Shown piece after piece: positions 1 through 6,112 of a stretch of DNA of 6,635 bases. Both the position numbers and the translations under genes were made by a program. The notes beneath the pieces are model-generated. The model did no database searches, was not told the DNA's origin, and was given only the letters and a program-made list of their open reading frames with translations. Source of the DNA: Holophagaceae bacterium. Its GTDB lineage: Bacteria > Acidobacteriota > Holophagae > Holophagales > Holophagaceae. Position 1 is the first letter of the stretch; every line of letters begins with the position of its first letter. The stretch spans positions 1-6,635 of the forward strand of contig JANXYT010000300.1 in assembly GCA_025355915.1 (NCBI GenBank), given 5' to 3'.

Positions 1-480
1 CTGAACAAGTACCGGAAGCGCATGGACGACGGCACCCAGCATCGCTGCATGACGCCCTGCACCGCGCGGGCCGTCGTGAAAACCCTGAAGCGGGGCTTTG
101 GCGAGGGCTGGCTGGTGGGCAAGACCGTGCTGGTGATCAACGATAGCTTGCGCATCGGCCGGCCCCTCACGGCCATGGTGGCCAACCTCAAGGCCACGCC
201 CATCCTGTGCCACGCAAACACCAACAAGGACCACCTCGAAGGGTTCATCCGCATGGCTGACGTCATCGTGAGCGCCGTGCCCGCGTCGGGCTACCGCATC
301 CGCACCGACTGGATCAAGGACGGCGCGCTCTGCTTCGACTTGAGCGGCGACGGCAACTTCGATTACGAGGCGCTCGATCAGCGCGGCATCCCCTACACCG
401 ACACCACCAAGAACAGCGTCGGCAAGGTGACTCGGGCCATGGCCCTGCTCAACCTCACTTATGCGGCTGGGCTGGAGTAG
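1..480 (+). CDS. Methylene-tetrahydrofolate dehydrogenase, MTD1/FolD-like, 3' part (5' end outside window)
   Basis: The frame is open from base 1, so the start lies upstream; 159 codons plus a TAG stop are visible. It matches the NAD(P)-binding domain of the FolD superfamily, which oxidises 5,10-methylene-THF in cytosolic one-carbon metabolism. Landmarks are MTPCTAR (equivalent to the PCTP segment), VINDSLRIGRPL (equivalent to GxSxxVGxP), ADVIVSAVP, and DWIKDGALCFDL (equivalent to the WIKxGAxVIDVG strand). The classical FolD PGGVGPMT loop is absent; instead there is SVGKVTRAMALLN. From memory, yeast MTD1 (an NAD-dependent, monofunctional dehydrogenase) has a similar GKVT-AM-L-N ending and an INRSEIVGRPL-like nucleotide loop, so the MTD1 branch is preferred. 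The catalytic Lys of the N-terminal domain is outside the window, so cyclohydrolase activity cannot be judged. The last 18 codons are repeated downstream at 557-610. Family confidence is high; subgroup is moderate. Confidence 0.85.
   Translation: MNKYRKRMDDGTQHRCMTPCTARAVVKTLKRGFGEGWLVGKTVLVINDSLRIGRPLTAMVANLKATPILCHANTNKDHLEGFIRMADVIVSAVPASGYRIRTDWIKDGALCFDLSGDGNFDYEALDQRGIPYTDTTKNSVGKVTRAMALLNLTYAAGLE
427..480 (+). repeat. Direct repeat copy A: in-frame 3' end of the MTD1/FolD-like gene
   Basis: This 54-nt segment (17 codons plus TAG) forms the true end of the upstream gene and recurs at 557-610, offset by exactly 130 nt. The copies match at 48 of 54 bases, and all six mismatches are third-position synonymous changes (Thr, Leu, Thr, Tyr, Ala, Gly codons). 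Similarity stops right after the stop codon and immediately before the first Val codon. At the six variable sites copy A has G or C only twice, against five times in copy B. Confidence 0.95.
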
Positions 481-484
481 GGCA

Positions 485-530
485 GGGCCCGGGCCCTTGC
501 CCTTCGGGCGGCCCAGGCCTCTGCGAGGCC
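485..530. other. GC-rich spacer with nested short palindromes (possible weak termination region)
   Basis: A perfect 12-bp palindrome (GGGCCCGGGCCC, 485-496), a short stem with a TTC loop (499-508) and a 5-bp stem with a 5-nt loop (516-520 / 526-530) follow the stop codon of the first gene. None is followed by a T-run, so Rho-independent termination is not supported, although the structures could slow or protect transcript ends between convergent genes. Confidence 0.25.
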
Positions 531-540
531 ATTCCGTCCT

Positions 541-555
541 ATTCGCGGCGCGAAT
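541..555. repeat. Perfect 7-bp inverted repeat with a 1-nt centre
   Basis: ATTCGCG-G-CGCGAAT lies one base before the detached 3' copy (557-610). A flanking CCATT (529-533) and AATGG (553-557) can extend pairing in another register. No T-run follows, so it is not a classical terminator. It could be an operator, a recombination-site core or chance; only the symmetry is seen directly. Confidence 0.5.
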
Positions 556-556
556 G

Positions 557-610
557 GTGACCCGGGCCATGGCCCTGCTGAACCTCACCTACGCGGCGGG
601 TCTGGAGTAG
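557..610 (+). pseudogene. Detached second copy (copy B) of the 3' end of the MTD1/FolD-like gene
   Basis: The segment encodes VTRAMALLNLTYAAGLE plus stop, identical in protein sequence to the end of the gene at 1-480 but disconnected from any body. An ATG at 554-556 would give an 18-residue micro-ORF, but no ribosome binding site precedes it and the frame further upstream shows no FolD similarity. It is best read as a gene remnant. Because every difference from copy A is synonymous, both copies seem to have diverged while coding, before this one was cut off. It could be the resident 3' end displaced by integration or by allelic replacement, or what is left of a tandem paralogue. It ends 16 nt before the convergent gene at 627-1073. 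Confidence 0.8.
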
Positions 611-626
611 ATTTGGCTGTCAGCTG

Positions 627-1073
627 TCAGAAGCGGGCGGTGAGGACCAGGCCGAGGCTGCTGCGGCGACGGACGGTCAGGCCCGGAGCAAAGGGGCGTT
701 CCAGATGTTCACCCTCCAGGCTGAGGGCCCAGCTGGGGTGGAAGGCCCAGCCCACCCGCAGGCGCGGGCCCAGGAAGGCGCCCTCGCCCGGCGGCACCTC
801 CACGATGGCGCCGAACCCCACGAAGATTTCATGGGCGACGGCGTTGGCGTCCGCGATGAAGCGCAGGGCGTTGTCGCCATCGTCCCAGTGGCGCAGACCC
901 AAACCGACGCCCAGGTGGAGGTGGGCCAGGTCGCCGTGATCCTTCACCTGGAGTTCGGTGATGGGCACCGTGAATTCGGCCGCCGTCGCCCGCGGCTGGC
1001 GGATCACCGACACCAGGGCGGACTGGGCCGCCAGGGGCAGGACGGGCAGGAAGAGGGACAGGGCTCGGCGCAT
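627..1073 (-). CDS. Small exported, probable outer-membrane beta-barrel protein, function unknown
   Basis: The 148-residue product begins with a signal-peptide-like stretch: MRR, then a hydrophobic LSLFLPVLPLAA core, with likely cleavage near residues 16-20 (AQSA). The rest alternates hydrophobic and polar residues with Gly and aromatics, for example HLHLGVGLGLRHW, EIFVGFGAIVEV and LRVGWAFHPSWALSLEGE, as expected of amphipathic beta strands. The chain ends LGLVLTARF; a terminal Phe after alternating hydrophobics is the usual BAM-recognition signature of outer-membrane barrels. About 128 mature residues would suit a small barrel of six to eight strands. The ATG is chosen because it gives the signal peptide directly; no strong Shine-Dalgarno precedes it. 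It is divergent from the chemoreceptor gene and convergent with the first gene. I recognise no named family, so the role is unassigned. Confidence 0.7.
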   Translation of the reverse strand: MRRALSLFLPVLPLAAQSALVSVIRQPRATAAEFTVPITELQVKDHGDLAHLHLGVGLGLRHWDDGDNALRFIADANAVAHEIFVGFGAIVEVPPGEGAFLGPRLRVGWAFHPSWALSLEGEHLERPFAPGLTVRRRSSLGLVLTARF

Positions 1074-1123
1074 GGGAAATTTACCGCTTGGGGCCAGGAA
1101 GGTTTAGGCCAGATAGCCGGGGG

Positions 1124-1148
1124 CACGGACAGAAATTCACACGGACAG
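1124..1148. repeat. Two 9-bp direct repeats CACGGACAG in the divergent intergenic region
   Basis: CACGGACAG occurs at 1124-1132 and again at 1140-1148, 16 bp apart start to start, in the 136-bp spacer between the divergent barrel-protein gene (627-1073) and the chemoreceptor gene (1210-2796). Direct repeats at this place could be a binding site for a regulator of one or both genes. No convincing sigma-70 or sigma-28 promoter could be fixed in the spacer, so a regulatory role is only inferred. Confidence 0.35.
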
Positions 1149-1209
1149 GACAAAGAACCGATTACGCCCTTAACGCTAATTTTTACCCTGTGGTCCCTGG
1201 TGGTCGATC

Positions 1210-2796
1210 ATGAGAATCAGCCGGAAATTGATATGGAGCTTCGGCCTGTGTGCCCTGGCCGTGGCCTTCGTGGGGGGCGTGGGTTTTTACACGAATGCGG
1301 CGATCGCCAACTCCAGCCGCCATGTGATCCATGTGGATACGAAGCTCGTGGAGCATGCCCAGCGCATGCGGGCCAACCTCAACATGATGCGCCGCTATGA
1401 GAAGGATTTGTTTCTGAACCTGGGCGACACCACGGCCATGGCCAAGTACCAGAAGAGCTGGGGCGAGGCCCTGGATCATGCGCAACAGCGCATGGTACAA
1501 CTCGCCGAACTGGAGACCAAACCCGAGAGCCTGGAAGGTCTGGCTTCCATCAGCGGCCAGCTCGATGCCTATGCCAGGGGATTTACTGAGGTGGTTGGGC
1601 GGATCCACTCGGGATCCATCCACACCCCCGCCGAGGCGAACCGGGCCATCGGCGAATTCAAGGAAGCCACCCACAAGGCCGAGGCGGCCATCACGGCCTA
1701 TGCCACCAAGCAGGATCAGGAGATTGCCCTGACCATGAAGGAAACGGAGGAAGCGAACCGGCGGAGCCAGCTCGTCTTATCCACCATTCTCCTCCTCACC
1801 TTTACGGGTCTTGCCGTCCTGGCGGGAGCCCTCATCCGGTCCATCCGCAAGCCGCTGATGGATATCGCAGCCTTGGTAACGGATATGGGGCAGGGTCAGG
1901 GAAATCTGACCCACCGGCTCGATTACCAGGGGAAAGATGAGCTCGGGGACATCTGCGATGGCGTGAACACGTTTGTCGAGAAGCTTCGGGGCATCATTTC
2001 CCGTGTGGCCGAGACCTCGAGCCACGTCGCCTCAGCCACTCAGGAACTGAGCTCGACGGCGGAACAAATCAACCAGACGACGGTGGAACTGAGCAAGAAC
2101 GCGGAACGGCAGCGGGAAGCCATGATCCAGTCCTCGGCAGCCCTGGAGCAGATGTCAACCTCCATCCTTCAGGTGAGATCCGCCTCGGGCGAAGCCGAGA
2201 AGGTCGCGAACGGATCCTTGGAGATGACGGCCCAGGGCAGTGCCGCTGCGGAAGAAAGCAACCATGCCATGGATGCCATCAAGGAATCCGCCGGCAAGGT
2301 CAACCGCGTCACGGGCGTCATTGCCGATATCGCCCGCCAGACCAACCTGCTGTCCCTCAATGCCGCCATCGAGGCTGCCAAGGCCGGCGCGCAAGGCAAA
2401 GGCTTTGCGGTGGTGGCGGAAGAGGTCCGAAAGCTGGCGGAGCGCAGTGCGACCGCGGCCAAGGAGATCTCGGGGCTGATCGCCGAGAGCAGCGATCGGG
2501 TCGATATGGGGGTGGACTCCGTAGGCAGGGTGGGACGCAGCCTCACCTCCATCGAAGATGCCACCCGGGACAATTCGGGTCGCATCCGAGGCATCTCCCT
2601 GGCGATGGAAGAGCAATCCAAGGCCAGCCAGGAAATGGTCTCCGCTATAGGCACCACGACTCAAATCTCCGAGCAGACCGCGGGCGCCTCGACAGAACTC
2701 TCGTCCACCATCCACGAGGTGTCCCGTACCATCGAGGAACTGGCCCGGATCGCCAGTGAACTGCGAAATCAGACGGCCCAATTCAAGCTTGCCTGA
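1210..2796 (+). CDS. Methyl-accepting chemotaxis protein (transmembrane chemoreceptor)
   Basis: The 528-residue receptor would sense a periplasmic ligand and control CheA through CheW. Architecture in order: TM1 (about 8-30), a helical periplasmic domain (about 31-187) with the [11 protein letters not shown] pattern of four-helix-bundle (4HB_MCP) sensors, TM2 (about 188-209), HAMP (about 210-263), then a long coiled-coil signalling domain. The hairpin tip is plain, with [20 protein letters not shown] around residues 374-393 and [15 protein letters not shown] just after it; the usual Glu in AGEQG is Ala here. The protein ends AQFKLA with no CheR-tethering pentapeptide, so adaptation would not use the NWETF type of docking. 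The ATG is chosen because it places TM1 at the N-terminus; the ribosome site is weak (GGTGG about 5 nt upstream). No che genes are adjacent, so this is an orphan receptor. Its 3' end overlaps the convergent GNAT gene. Confidence 0.96.
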   Translation: MRISRKLIWSFGLCALAVAFVGGVGFYTNAAIANSSRHVIHVDTKLVEHAQRMRANLNMMRRYEKDLFLNLGDTTAMAKYQKSWGEALDHAQQRMVQLAELETKPESLEGLASISGQLDAYARGFTEVVGRIHSGSIHTPAEANRAIGEFKEATHKAEAAITAYATKQDQEIALTMKETEEANRRSQLVLSTILLLTFTGLAVLAGALIRSIRKPLMDIAALVTDMGQGQGNLTHRLDYQGKDELGDICDGVNTFVEKLRGIISRVAETSSHVASATQELSSTAEQINQTTVELSKNAERQREAMIQSSAALEQMSTSILQVRSASGEAEKVANGSLEMTAQGSAAAEESNHAMDAIKESAGKVNRVTGVIADIARQTNLLSLNAAIEAAKAGAQGKGFAVVAEEVRKLAERSATAAKEISGLIAESSDRVDMGVDSVGRVGRSLTSIEDATRDNSGRIRGISLAMEEQSKASQEMVSAIGTTTQISEQTAGASTELSSTIHEVSRTIEELARIASELRNQTAQFKLA

Positions 2797-3337
2797 TTCG
2801 CCACTCCTCCGCCAGCAACCCGTACACCGCATGATCCACGTAGCGGTTCGCCAGGAGCTCCGCCTGCCGCAGGGTGCCTTCGTGACGGAAACCCAGGCGC
2901 TTGGGAATGGCGCGGCTGCGGCGGTTGCGGACACCGGCGCGGATTTCGATGCGGTTGAGCTTCAGGGTGCGGAAGCCATGGCGGAGCAGGGCGGATACGG
3001 CGGTGGTCATGAGGCCGTGGCCCTCGGCATCCTGGGCCAGCCAGTAGCCGATGGCGGCGCTGCGATTGGCGCCGTCGATCCAGTTGAAGCCCGCCACGCC
3101 CACGAGGCGGTCCTTCCACCAGAGGCCGAAGGACTGGCCGAGTCCGGCCCGCCACAGGGTGCGCATGCGCAGGATGTAGGCCCGGGAATCCAGAACGCAG
3201 AGATTGGCATCGGGCCAGGGCAGCCAGCGCCGCAGGCGCTCCCGGTTCCCTTCCACCAGGGCGAAGAGGGCCCCGGCATCGCGCAGGTTCAGGGGGCGCA
3301 ACTCCAGACCGCGGCCAGCCTTCAGCACCTCGGGCAT
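2783..3337 (-). CDS. GNAT-family N-acetyltransferase, RimJ/RimL (YdaF-like) type
   Basis: The 184-residue protein probably transfers acetyl from acetyl-CoA to a protein N-terminus or small amine in the cytosol. An [20 protein letters not shown] opening (about 12-31), the strand [13 protein letters not shown] (76-88), the acetyl-CoA loop [12 protein letters not shown] (103-114, xxGxGxM pattern), and a C-terminal [38 protein letters not shown] block (138-179) are characteristic of the RimJ/RimL group. The open frame extends 40 codons further upstream, but the start at 3337 is preferred: GGAGG lies 4 nt before this ATG, and the extension would overlap kdsA and lacks family character. It follows kdsA with 10 nt between stop and start, so the two are co-transcribed. 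The substrate is not evident; ribosomal protein acetylation is only a family-based possibility. Confidence 0.92.
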   Translation of the reverse strand: MPEVLKAGRGLELRPLNLRDAGALFALVEGNRERLRRWLPWPDANLCVLDSRAYILRMRTLWRAGLGQSFGLWWKDRLVGVAGFNWIDGANRSAAIGYWLAQDAEGHGLMTTAVSALLRHGFRTLKLNRIEIRAGVRNRRSRAIPKRLGFRHEGTLRQAELLANRYVDHAVYGLLAEEWRIRQA

Positions 3338-3340
3338 CGC

Positions 3341-3347
3341 TCCTCCC
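3341..3347 (-). promoter_or_regulatory. Ribosome binding site deciding the GNAT start
   Basis: On the minus strand GGGAGGA sits three bases before the ATG at 3337 and directly after the kdsA TGA stop. A near-perfect Shine-Dalgarno at this spacing supports the short 184-residue form over the upstream in-frame start inside kdsA. Confidence 0.75.
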
Positions 3348-4178
3348 TCACTTCCCGGCGGCATCCTGCAGGGCGGCGGCGCGCCCGGCACGCCAGAGCA
3401 CCAGCAGCTGGTCCAGCAGATCTCCGAACTGATCCAGCCGCATCGCATTGGGACCATCGCTGAAGGCTTTCTCCGGGCAGTCGTGCACCTCGAAGAAGAA
3501 GCCGTCCACCACGGTGGAAGCGGCCCGCGCCAGGGTGGGGATCATCTCCCGGGCGCCACCGGTGGTGTTCCCCAGGGCGCCAGGTTTCTGCACGCTGTGC
3601 GTCGCGTCGAAGATGACCGGGCAACCGGTCTTTCGCAGGTGGGGGAAGCTCTGGAAGTCCACCACCAGGTTGCCGTAGCCGAAGGTGGAGCCGCGCTCGG
3701 TCACCCAGACGGAGCCATGGCCCGGCACCGATTTCAGCTTCTCCACGCCGTGCTGGAGGTCCCAGGGCGCCAGGAACTGGCCCTTCTTCAGGTTCACGGT
3801 GCGGCCCGTGGCGGCGGCCGCGACGAGCAGGTCCGTCTGCCGGCAGAGGAAGGCGGGGATCTGGAGCACGTCCACGGCCTGGGCGGCGGGCGCGCATTGA
3901 GCGCTTTCGTGGACATCCGTCAGCACGGGCACGCCATAGCGGCTGCGCATCTCAGCGAGGATGTCGAGCCCGTCTTCCATGCCCGGCCCGCGGTGGCTGC
4001 CGCCGCTGGTGCGGTTGGCCTTGTCGAAGCTGGATTTGTAGATGAACGGGATGCCCCGCGCCTCCGCCAGATCCCGCAGGCTCGAAGCCATCAGGTGCGA
4101 GTGCTCCCGGCTTTCGATGACGCAGGGCCCTGCGATGAGGAAGAAGCTCTGGTCGGTGAAGGGTCGGGTGAAATCCAT
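3348..4178 (-). CDS. kdsA: 3-deoxy-8-phosphooctulonate (KDO-8-P) synthase, metal-dependent class
   Basis: This cytosolic enzyme condenses phosphoenolpyruvate with D-arabinose 5-phosphate to give KDO-8-phosphate for the inner core of lipopolysaccharide. The 276-residue protein carries the family blocks AGPCVIES (16-23), KSSFDKANR (48-56), RGPGMEDG (63-70), TDVHE (87-91), QIPAFLCRQTDL (106-117), NLKKGQFLAPW (129-139), TERGSTFGY (160-168) and DATHSVQ (191-197). Cys19, His194, Glu230 and Asp241 line up with the Cys, His, Glu and Asp metal ligands known from the Aquifex enzyme, whereas the E. coli type has Asn at the Cys position, so this is the metal-dependent class. The ATG at 4178 is preferred to a GTG at 4184 because GAGGTG lies three bases before the ATG and contains that GTG. 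The GNAT gene follows; no other LPS genes are adjacent. Confidence 0.97.
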   Translation of the reverse strand: MDFTRPFTDQSFFLIAGPCVIESREHSHLMASSLRDLAEARGIPFIYKSSFDKANRTSGGSHRGPGMEDGLDILAEMRSRYGVPVLTDVHESAQCAPAAQAVDVLQIPAFLCRQTDLLVAAAATGRTVNLKKGQFLAPWDLQHGVEKLKSVPGHGSVWVTERGSTFGYGNLVVDFQSFPHLRKTGCPVIFDATHSVQKPGALGNTTGGAREMIPTLARAASTVVDGFFFEVHDCPEKAFSDGPNAMRLDQFGDLLDQLLVLWRAGRAAALQDAAGK

Positions 4179-4295
4179 GGGCACCTCACATCCAGTTTAG
4201 CGCCCCGAGTGCCGTTGACGGGTTGTCATGCGAATGCTTGGTTCTACTGTCATAATGTCCAACAGAGGCCAAGTCCACTTTTGTCTGGAGCACCC
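4179..4295. promoter_or_regulatory. Divergent promoter/operator region between kdsA and the Lrp/AsnC-type gene
   Basis: These 117 bp must hold the start signals for both divergent units. For the rightward operon, CATAAT (4251-4256) is a good -10 candidate, or TTGTCA (4223-4228) paired with TACTGT (4245-4250) at 16-bp spacing. No single pair matches well at both boxes. TGTCAT occurs twice in direct orientation, at 4224-4229 and 4248-4253, 24 bp apart, and could be a regulator site; Lrp/AsnC proteins commonly autoregulate, so the neighbouring regulator is the obvious candidate. GGAG (4287-4290) five bases before the ATG at 4296 is the ribosome site. The promoter assignment is inference from short motifs. 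Confidence 0.35.
4182..4187 (-). promoter_or_regulatory. Ribosome binding site deciding the kdsA start
   Basis: GAGGTG on the minus strand, a full match to the anti-Shine-Dalgarno core, ends three bases before the ATG at 4178. The alternative GTG start at 4184 would itself be part of this site and has no comparable site ahead of it. Confidence 0.65.
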
Positions 4296-4799
4296 ATGGT
4301 GAAGCTGCTGATGGAAGACGATCTGAACCGCCGTCTGGTGGCCCTGCTCCTGAAGGATGGCCGCATGAGCCACGCGGAGCTGGCGGAGCGCCTGGGCGTG
4401 AGCCGACCCACGGTCATCGACCGGGTGAAGCGCCTGGAGGCCGACGGCGTGCTGAATGGGTACGCGGCCAGGGTTTCCCCGGCCTCCGTGAACAAGTCCA
4501 CGGTGGCCTTTGTGGCGGTGCGCTACAAGGACAACAACGAGGCCATCGAGCAGCGGTTCATCAAGGCGCTGGAAGACGAGCCGGACATCCTGGAGGCCCA
4601 CACCATCGCCGGGGAGGACGCCCTGCTGCTGAAGGTGGTGGCGGATACCCCGGCGGGCATCGCCGAGCGGCTGCGCCGCATCCGGGTGCTGGGGCTCATG
4701 GTGACCACGCGCACCACCATGGTGCTGGAAACCCACTGGGAGAAGGCGGGTCCCAGCCCCTTCCCCATCGAGGCCACGGTGAAGAAGGTCAAGAAGTGA
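4296..4799 (+). CDS. Lrp/AsnC-family transcriptional regulator
   Basis: The 167-residue DNA-binding protein has the standard two-part layout. Residues about 7-60 form the winged helix-turn-helix: DDLNRRLVALLLKDGRMSHAELAERLGVSRPTVIDRVKRLEADGVLNGY matches the family's 'D..D..IL..L..DGR.S..ELA..LG.S...V..RVKRLE..GVI.GY' signature. Residues about 68-145 form the RAM effector and oligomerisation domain, with IAGEDALLLKV in place of the typical GxxDxLLKV turn. A Lys-rich tail (ATVKKVKK) extends past the usual end. The frame is open far upstream through the antisense of kdsA, but the start at 4296 has GGAG five bases ahead and begins exactly where the family does. It heads an overlapping operon with an ABM-fold protein and an EamA exporter. 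Family members often sense amino acids; the effector here is unknown. Confidence 0.93.
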   Translation: MVKLLMEDDLNRRLVALLLKDGRMSHAELAERLGVSRPTVIDRVKRLEADGVLNGYAARVSPASVNKSTVAFVAVRYKDNNEAIEQRFIKALEDEPDILEAHTIAGEDALLLKVVADTPAGIAERLRRIRVLGLMVTTRTTMVLETHWEKAGPSPFPIEATVKKVKK

Positions 4800-5122
4800 T
4801 CGCGGCCACCCCCGAGCCGCCCTACCTGGCTGTGATTTTCACCAGCCAGCGGACCGAGAGCGACCAGGGGTACGGCGCCATGGCGGAGCGCATGGTCGAG
4901 CTGGCCCAGGTGCAGCCGGGCTTCCTGGGGGTGGAAAGCGCGCGGGATGGGGAGGGCTTTGGCCTCACCGGGTCCTACTGGCGGGACGAGGCCTCCATTT
5001 CGGCTTGGAAGGCGAATGCCGAACACGCGGTGGCCCAGCGTCTGGGCTGGGATCAGTGGTATGCCGCCTTCCACCTGCGGGTCTGCCGCGTGGAGCGCGA
5101 GTACGGTATGGGCGGGCGCTGA
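4796..5122 (+). CDS. Antibiotic-biosynthesis-monooxygenase (ABM) fold protein
   Basis: The 108-residue protein has the single-domain ferredoxin-like ABM pattern: a first strand YLAVIFTSQRT (about 9-19), a helix YGAMAERMVELAQVQPGFLGVESAR, a GLTGSYWRDEASISAWKANAEH strand-helix block, and a C-terminal YAAFHLRVCRVEREYG strand. The SYWRDEASI-AWK-N-EH stretch is typical of stand-alone members. Homologues include small cofactor-free oxygenases and heme-degrading proteins, but many have no known reaction, so an enzymatic role is not claimed. It starts with GTG at 4796, overlapping the regulator's TGA by four bases (GTGA), which suggests translational coupling; the first internal Met would remove the first strand. 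Its TGA overlaps the transporter ATG by one base. Placement between regulator and exporter suggests handling of the same small molecule. Confidence 0.85.
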   Translation: MIAATPEPPYLAVIFTSQRTESDQGYGAMAERMVELAQVQPGFLGVESARDGEGFGLTGSYWRDEASISAWKANAEHAVAQRLGWDQWYAAFHLRVCRVEREYGMGGR

Positions 5123-5988
5123 TGCTTGCCTGGCTCGCCTACCTCACGGTGGCGGTGGTGTGGGGCTCCACCTACTTCGCCATCGCCCTGGGCCTGGAAT
5201 CCTTCACGCCCTATGGCATGGTGGCGGCGCGGTTCTCCGTGGCCTCCCTGATCGCGCTTGGGCTGGGGCGGCTACGCCGCGAGGCCTGGCCCTCCGCCAA
5301 GGAAACGGGTCATCTCATGATCGTGGGGGCCCTGCTGCTGGGGGGTTCCAACGCCCTGGTGTCCTGGGCCGAGCTGCACCTCGCCTCGGGTCTGGCGGCA
5401 GTCCTGGCGGCCCTGGTGCCCCTGTGGCTGGCGGTGTTCTCCATGGCAAAGGATCCCCTCGGGCCCAAGGGCTGGGCGGGCATCGTCCTCGGCATCGGGG
5501 GCGTGGCCGTGCTGGTGTGGCCCAGCGGTGGCGTGCGGATCCACGGGGGCGGGCTGGCGGCCATGGTGGCCGCGCCGCTCATCTGGTCCTGGGGCACCCT
5601 CCACGGCAAGCGCTTCGTCCACGGCGGTGGGCTGCTCACCAATGTGGGCATCCAGATGCTCACGGCGGCGGTCATCGGGCTCGCCGTGGCGCCCCTCACG
5701 GGCGGGTTCCTGCGGGGCCCCATCACGCACAAGGCGCTCGGCGCCGTGGCCTACCTGGCCCTGTTCGGATCGGTGCTGGCGTTCTCCGCCTACATCTACC
5801 TGGCCAAGGCCTGGCCCCCCGCCAAGATGGGCACCTATGCGTACCTGAACCCCCTGGTGGCGGTGCTGCTGGGCAGCTTGCTCCTGCATGAGGCCTTCGG
5901 CCTCCGCGAGATTCTCGGCATGACCATCATCCTGGCGGCGGTGGCGCTGGTGCAGTTGAGGTCGACGACCGGGGGCGTGACGACCTAG
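5122..5988 (+). CDS. EamA/DMT-superfamily transporter (YedA-like exporter)
   Basis: The 288-residue inner-membrane protein has about ten hydrophobic helices in two EamA repeats (about 1-130 and 140-280). Recognisable positions are AVVWGSTYFAIALG in helix 1, GALLLGGSNALVSWAELHLASGLAAVLAALVPLW in helices 3-4, FGSVLAFSAYIYLAKAWPPAKMGTYAYLNPLVAVLLG in helices 8-9, and a short polar tail. This wording is close to the YedA-like branch of drug/metabolite transporters, which export amino acids or other metabolites; the substrate here is unknown. The ATG at 5122 (TGATG overlap with the preceding stop) puts helix 1 at the N-terminus, while an in-frame ATG 39 codons upstream would add a non-hydrophobic leader overlapping the ABM gene. 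Expression probably depends on coupling to the upstream genes. It is the last gene of the operon; no T-run terminator follows. Confidence 0.93.
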   Translation: MLAWLAYLTVAVVWGSTYFAIALGLESFTPYGMVAARFSVASLIALGLGRLRREAWPSAKETGHLMIVGALLLGGSNALVSWAELHLASGLAAVLAALVPLWLAVFSMAKDPLGPKGWAGIVLGIGGVAVLVWPSGGVRIHGGGLAAMVAAPLIWSWGTLHGKRFVHGGGLLTNVGIQMLTAAVIGLAVAPLTGGFLRGPITHKALGAVAYLALFGSVLAFSAYIYLAKAWPPAKMGTYAYLNPLVAVLLGSLLLHEAFGLREILGMTIILAAVALVQLRSTTGGVTT

Positions 5989-6061
5989 CCCTACCGAGGG
6001 GTGGATCTGGCGGCAGGGACGAGACCCACGGCCGGGCCTCGGCGGGTCGCTGTCGAGCCGT

Positions 6062-6093
6062 GCGGTGGGGTTGCGACCCTGAATTTCCACCGC
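6062..6093. repeat. Inverted repeat, two-tier hairpin downstream of the EamA gene
   Basis: GCGGTGG (6062-6068) pairs perfectly with CCACCGC (6087-6093), and a smaller GGGT-TGCG-ACCC stem (6068-6079) competes within it. No T-run follows on either strand. It may be a transcript-end or stability element for the upstream operon; a terminator function is unproven. Confidence 0.35.
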
Positions 6094-6112
6094 TGAGCGC
6101 TTGACCCCTGGA

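Noticed and set aside
554..610. 18-residue micro-ORF (MVTRAMALLNLTYAAGLE) as a real small gene
   Set aside because: It has no ribosome site, and its identity to the end of the upstream gene explains the coding signal better as a remnant.
1151..1173. Possible sigma-28 (flagellar) promoter for the chemoreceptor: CAAAG and GCCCTTAA
   Set aside because: The two boxes resemble TAAA and GCCGATAA, but the spacing is about 4 nt too short and no proper -35 lies at the right distance.
2155..2934. Minus-strand 259-codon frame under the 3' half of the chemoreceptor gene
   Set aside because: It lies opposite the highly conserved signalling domain and has no coherent domain; it is a shadow of GC-rich coding sequence.
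3204..4295. Long open frame upstream of and in phase with the Lrp/AsnC-type gene, running antisense through kdsA
   Set aside because: It is antisense to a clearly functional kdsA, has no recognisable domain, and the regulator has its own ribosome site and canonical N-terminus at 4296. Stop codons are scarce in GC-rich DNA.
5272..6090. Minus-strand 272-codon frame opposite the EamA gene
   Set aside because: Its product is rich in His, Gly, Arg and Pro with no domain, as expected for the complement of a membrane-protein gene in GC-rich DNA.
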